From Roseovarius atlanticus (GTDB taxonomy: Bacteria > Pseudomonadota > Alphaproteobacteria > Rhodobacterales > Rhodobacteraceae): a stretch of 64,000 bases of DNA. Of the stretch, positions 63,859-64,000 are shown piece after piece. The position numbers were made by a program, and so were the translations under genes. Within the stretch, counting starts at the first letter, position 1. Each line of letters starts with the position of its first letter. The stretch covers positions 1 through 64,000 of the forward strand of contig NZ_LAXJ01000020.1 of NCBI RefSeq assembly GCF_001441615.1, in the 5' to 3' direction. The notes under the pieces are model-generated. The model saw only the letters and a list, made by a program, of their open reading frames with translations, made no database searches and was not told the origin of the DNA.

Positions 63859-64000
63859 AAACGGCTCTGATACAGCTGAACGCGTCGGATAGCCCGGACG
63901 CGAACCTGCCGGTCACGCAAGGTCTGATCGACGAGGCGGCGGCGGAGGGCGCGGGGTTCGTGCTGACGCCCGAAGTGACGAATTGCCTGTCGGCCAGCCG
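63855..64000 (+). CDS. Carbon-nitrogen hydrolase (nitrilase family), N-terminal 48 residues
   Basis: The frame starts at ATG 63855 and runs off the right edge. The product begins MKTALIQLNASDSPDANLPV and reaches GAGFVLTPEVTNCLSAS. The first strand and the catalytic Glu in TPEVTN match the nitrilase superfamily (amidase/deaminated-glutathione amidase group). Family members are about 270-300 residues, so most is outside the window. It overlaps grxC by 4 bp. Confidence 0.88.
   Translation, partial: MKTALIQLNASDSPDANLPVTQGLIDEAAAEGAGFVLTPEVTNCLSAS

Overview
The window looks like chromosomal DNA of an alphaproteobacterium of the Rhodobacteraceae (Roseobacter type). The evidence is the divergent RegB / SenC-RegA redox block, the alphaproteobacterial AddAB pair, the AmgK-MurU recycling pair, the maf-aroE-coaE-dnaQ-secB block facing hemJ-rho-mnmE-mnmG-rsmG-parA-parB, high G+C, and perfect 16-bp parS palindromes. 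Almost all genes are densely packed housekeeping genes, often with ATGA or 8-bp overlaps. I found no tRNA, rRNA, CRISPR array, insertion sequence or prophage.

Layout. 0-7 kb: truncated ahcY with a structured leader, an HD phosphohydrolase and a GNAT gene, the regA-senC/regB redox regulators, and a PAS-only membrane protein behind a full CtrA box. 6.8-15.3 kb: a tightly overlapping chain tsaE-amgK-murU-addB-addA. 15.3-20 kb: trxA, hslV, an alpha/beta hydrolase, a DUF2157-like membrane protein and hslU. 20-22 kb: a three-gene cassette on the minus strand with visibly lower G+C (a TIGR04255-family protein, an unknown protein, and a protein resembling a circularly permuted NlpC/P60-LRAT cysteine enzyme). 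This is the only clear accessory insertion. 22.3-29.7 kb: MFS carrier, Smr protein, MltA, Tim44-like protein, FxsA, SecB, DnaQ, CoaE, AroE, Maf.

29.7-30.1 kb is an AT-rich, gene-free strand switch with a perfect DnaA box. I read it as the chromosomal replication origin. On either side the genes run outward, and the plus strand changes from C-rich to G-rich. To its right come hemJ, rho, mnmE, mnmG, rsmG, parA and parB, with two parS sites lying inside the first codons of mnmG and rsmG. Origin, parS and ParAB thus sit together within about 8 kb, as expected for the replication and segregation centre.

37.5-64 kb: hemW-rdgB-rph, hrcA-grpE, mutS, a ribokinase-like gene, exported MsrA, a class IV aminotransferase coupled to a sulfotransferase-like gene, argG, ilvA, an Hpt protein divergent from a response regulator-PP2C phosphatase, two NUDIX genes, hslO, a CCA-type nucleotidyltransferase, an ABC exporter, a TrmA-family RNA methyltransferase, an envelope group (two L,D-transpeptidases around a CAP lipoprotein), hemH, an NDUFAF5-like methyltransferase, comF, grxC and a truncated nitrilase-family gene.

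Two families of dispersed intergenic repeats stand out. One is a 165-171 bp hairpin-forming element (15699-15869 and 60716-60880). The other is a 54-55 bp element built on tandem ATACCGACG units (22177-22230 and, inverted, 47843-47897).
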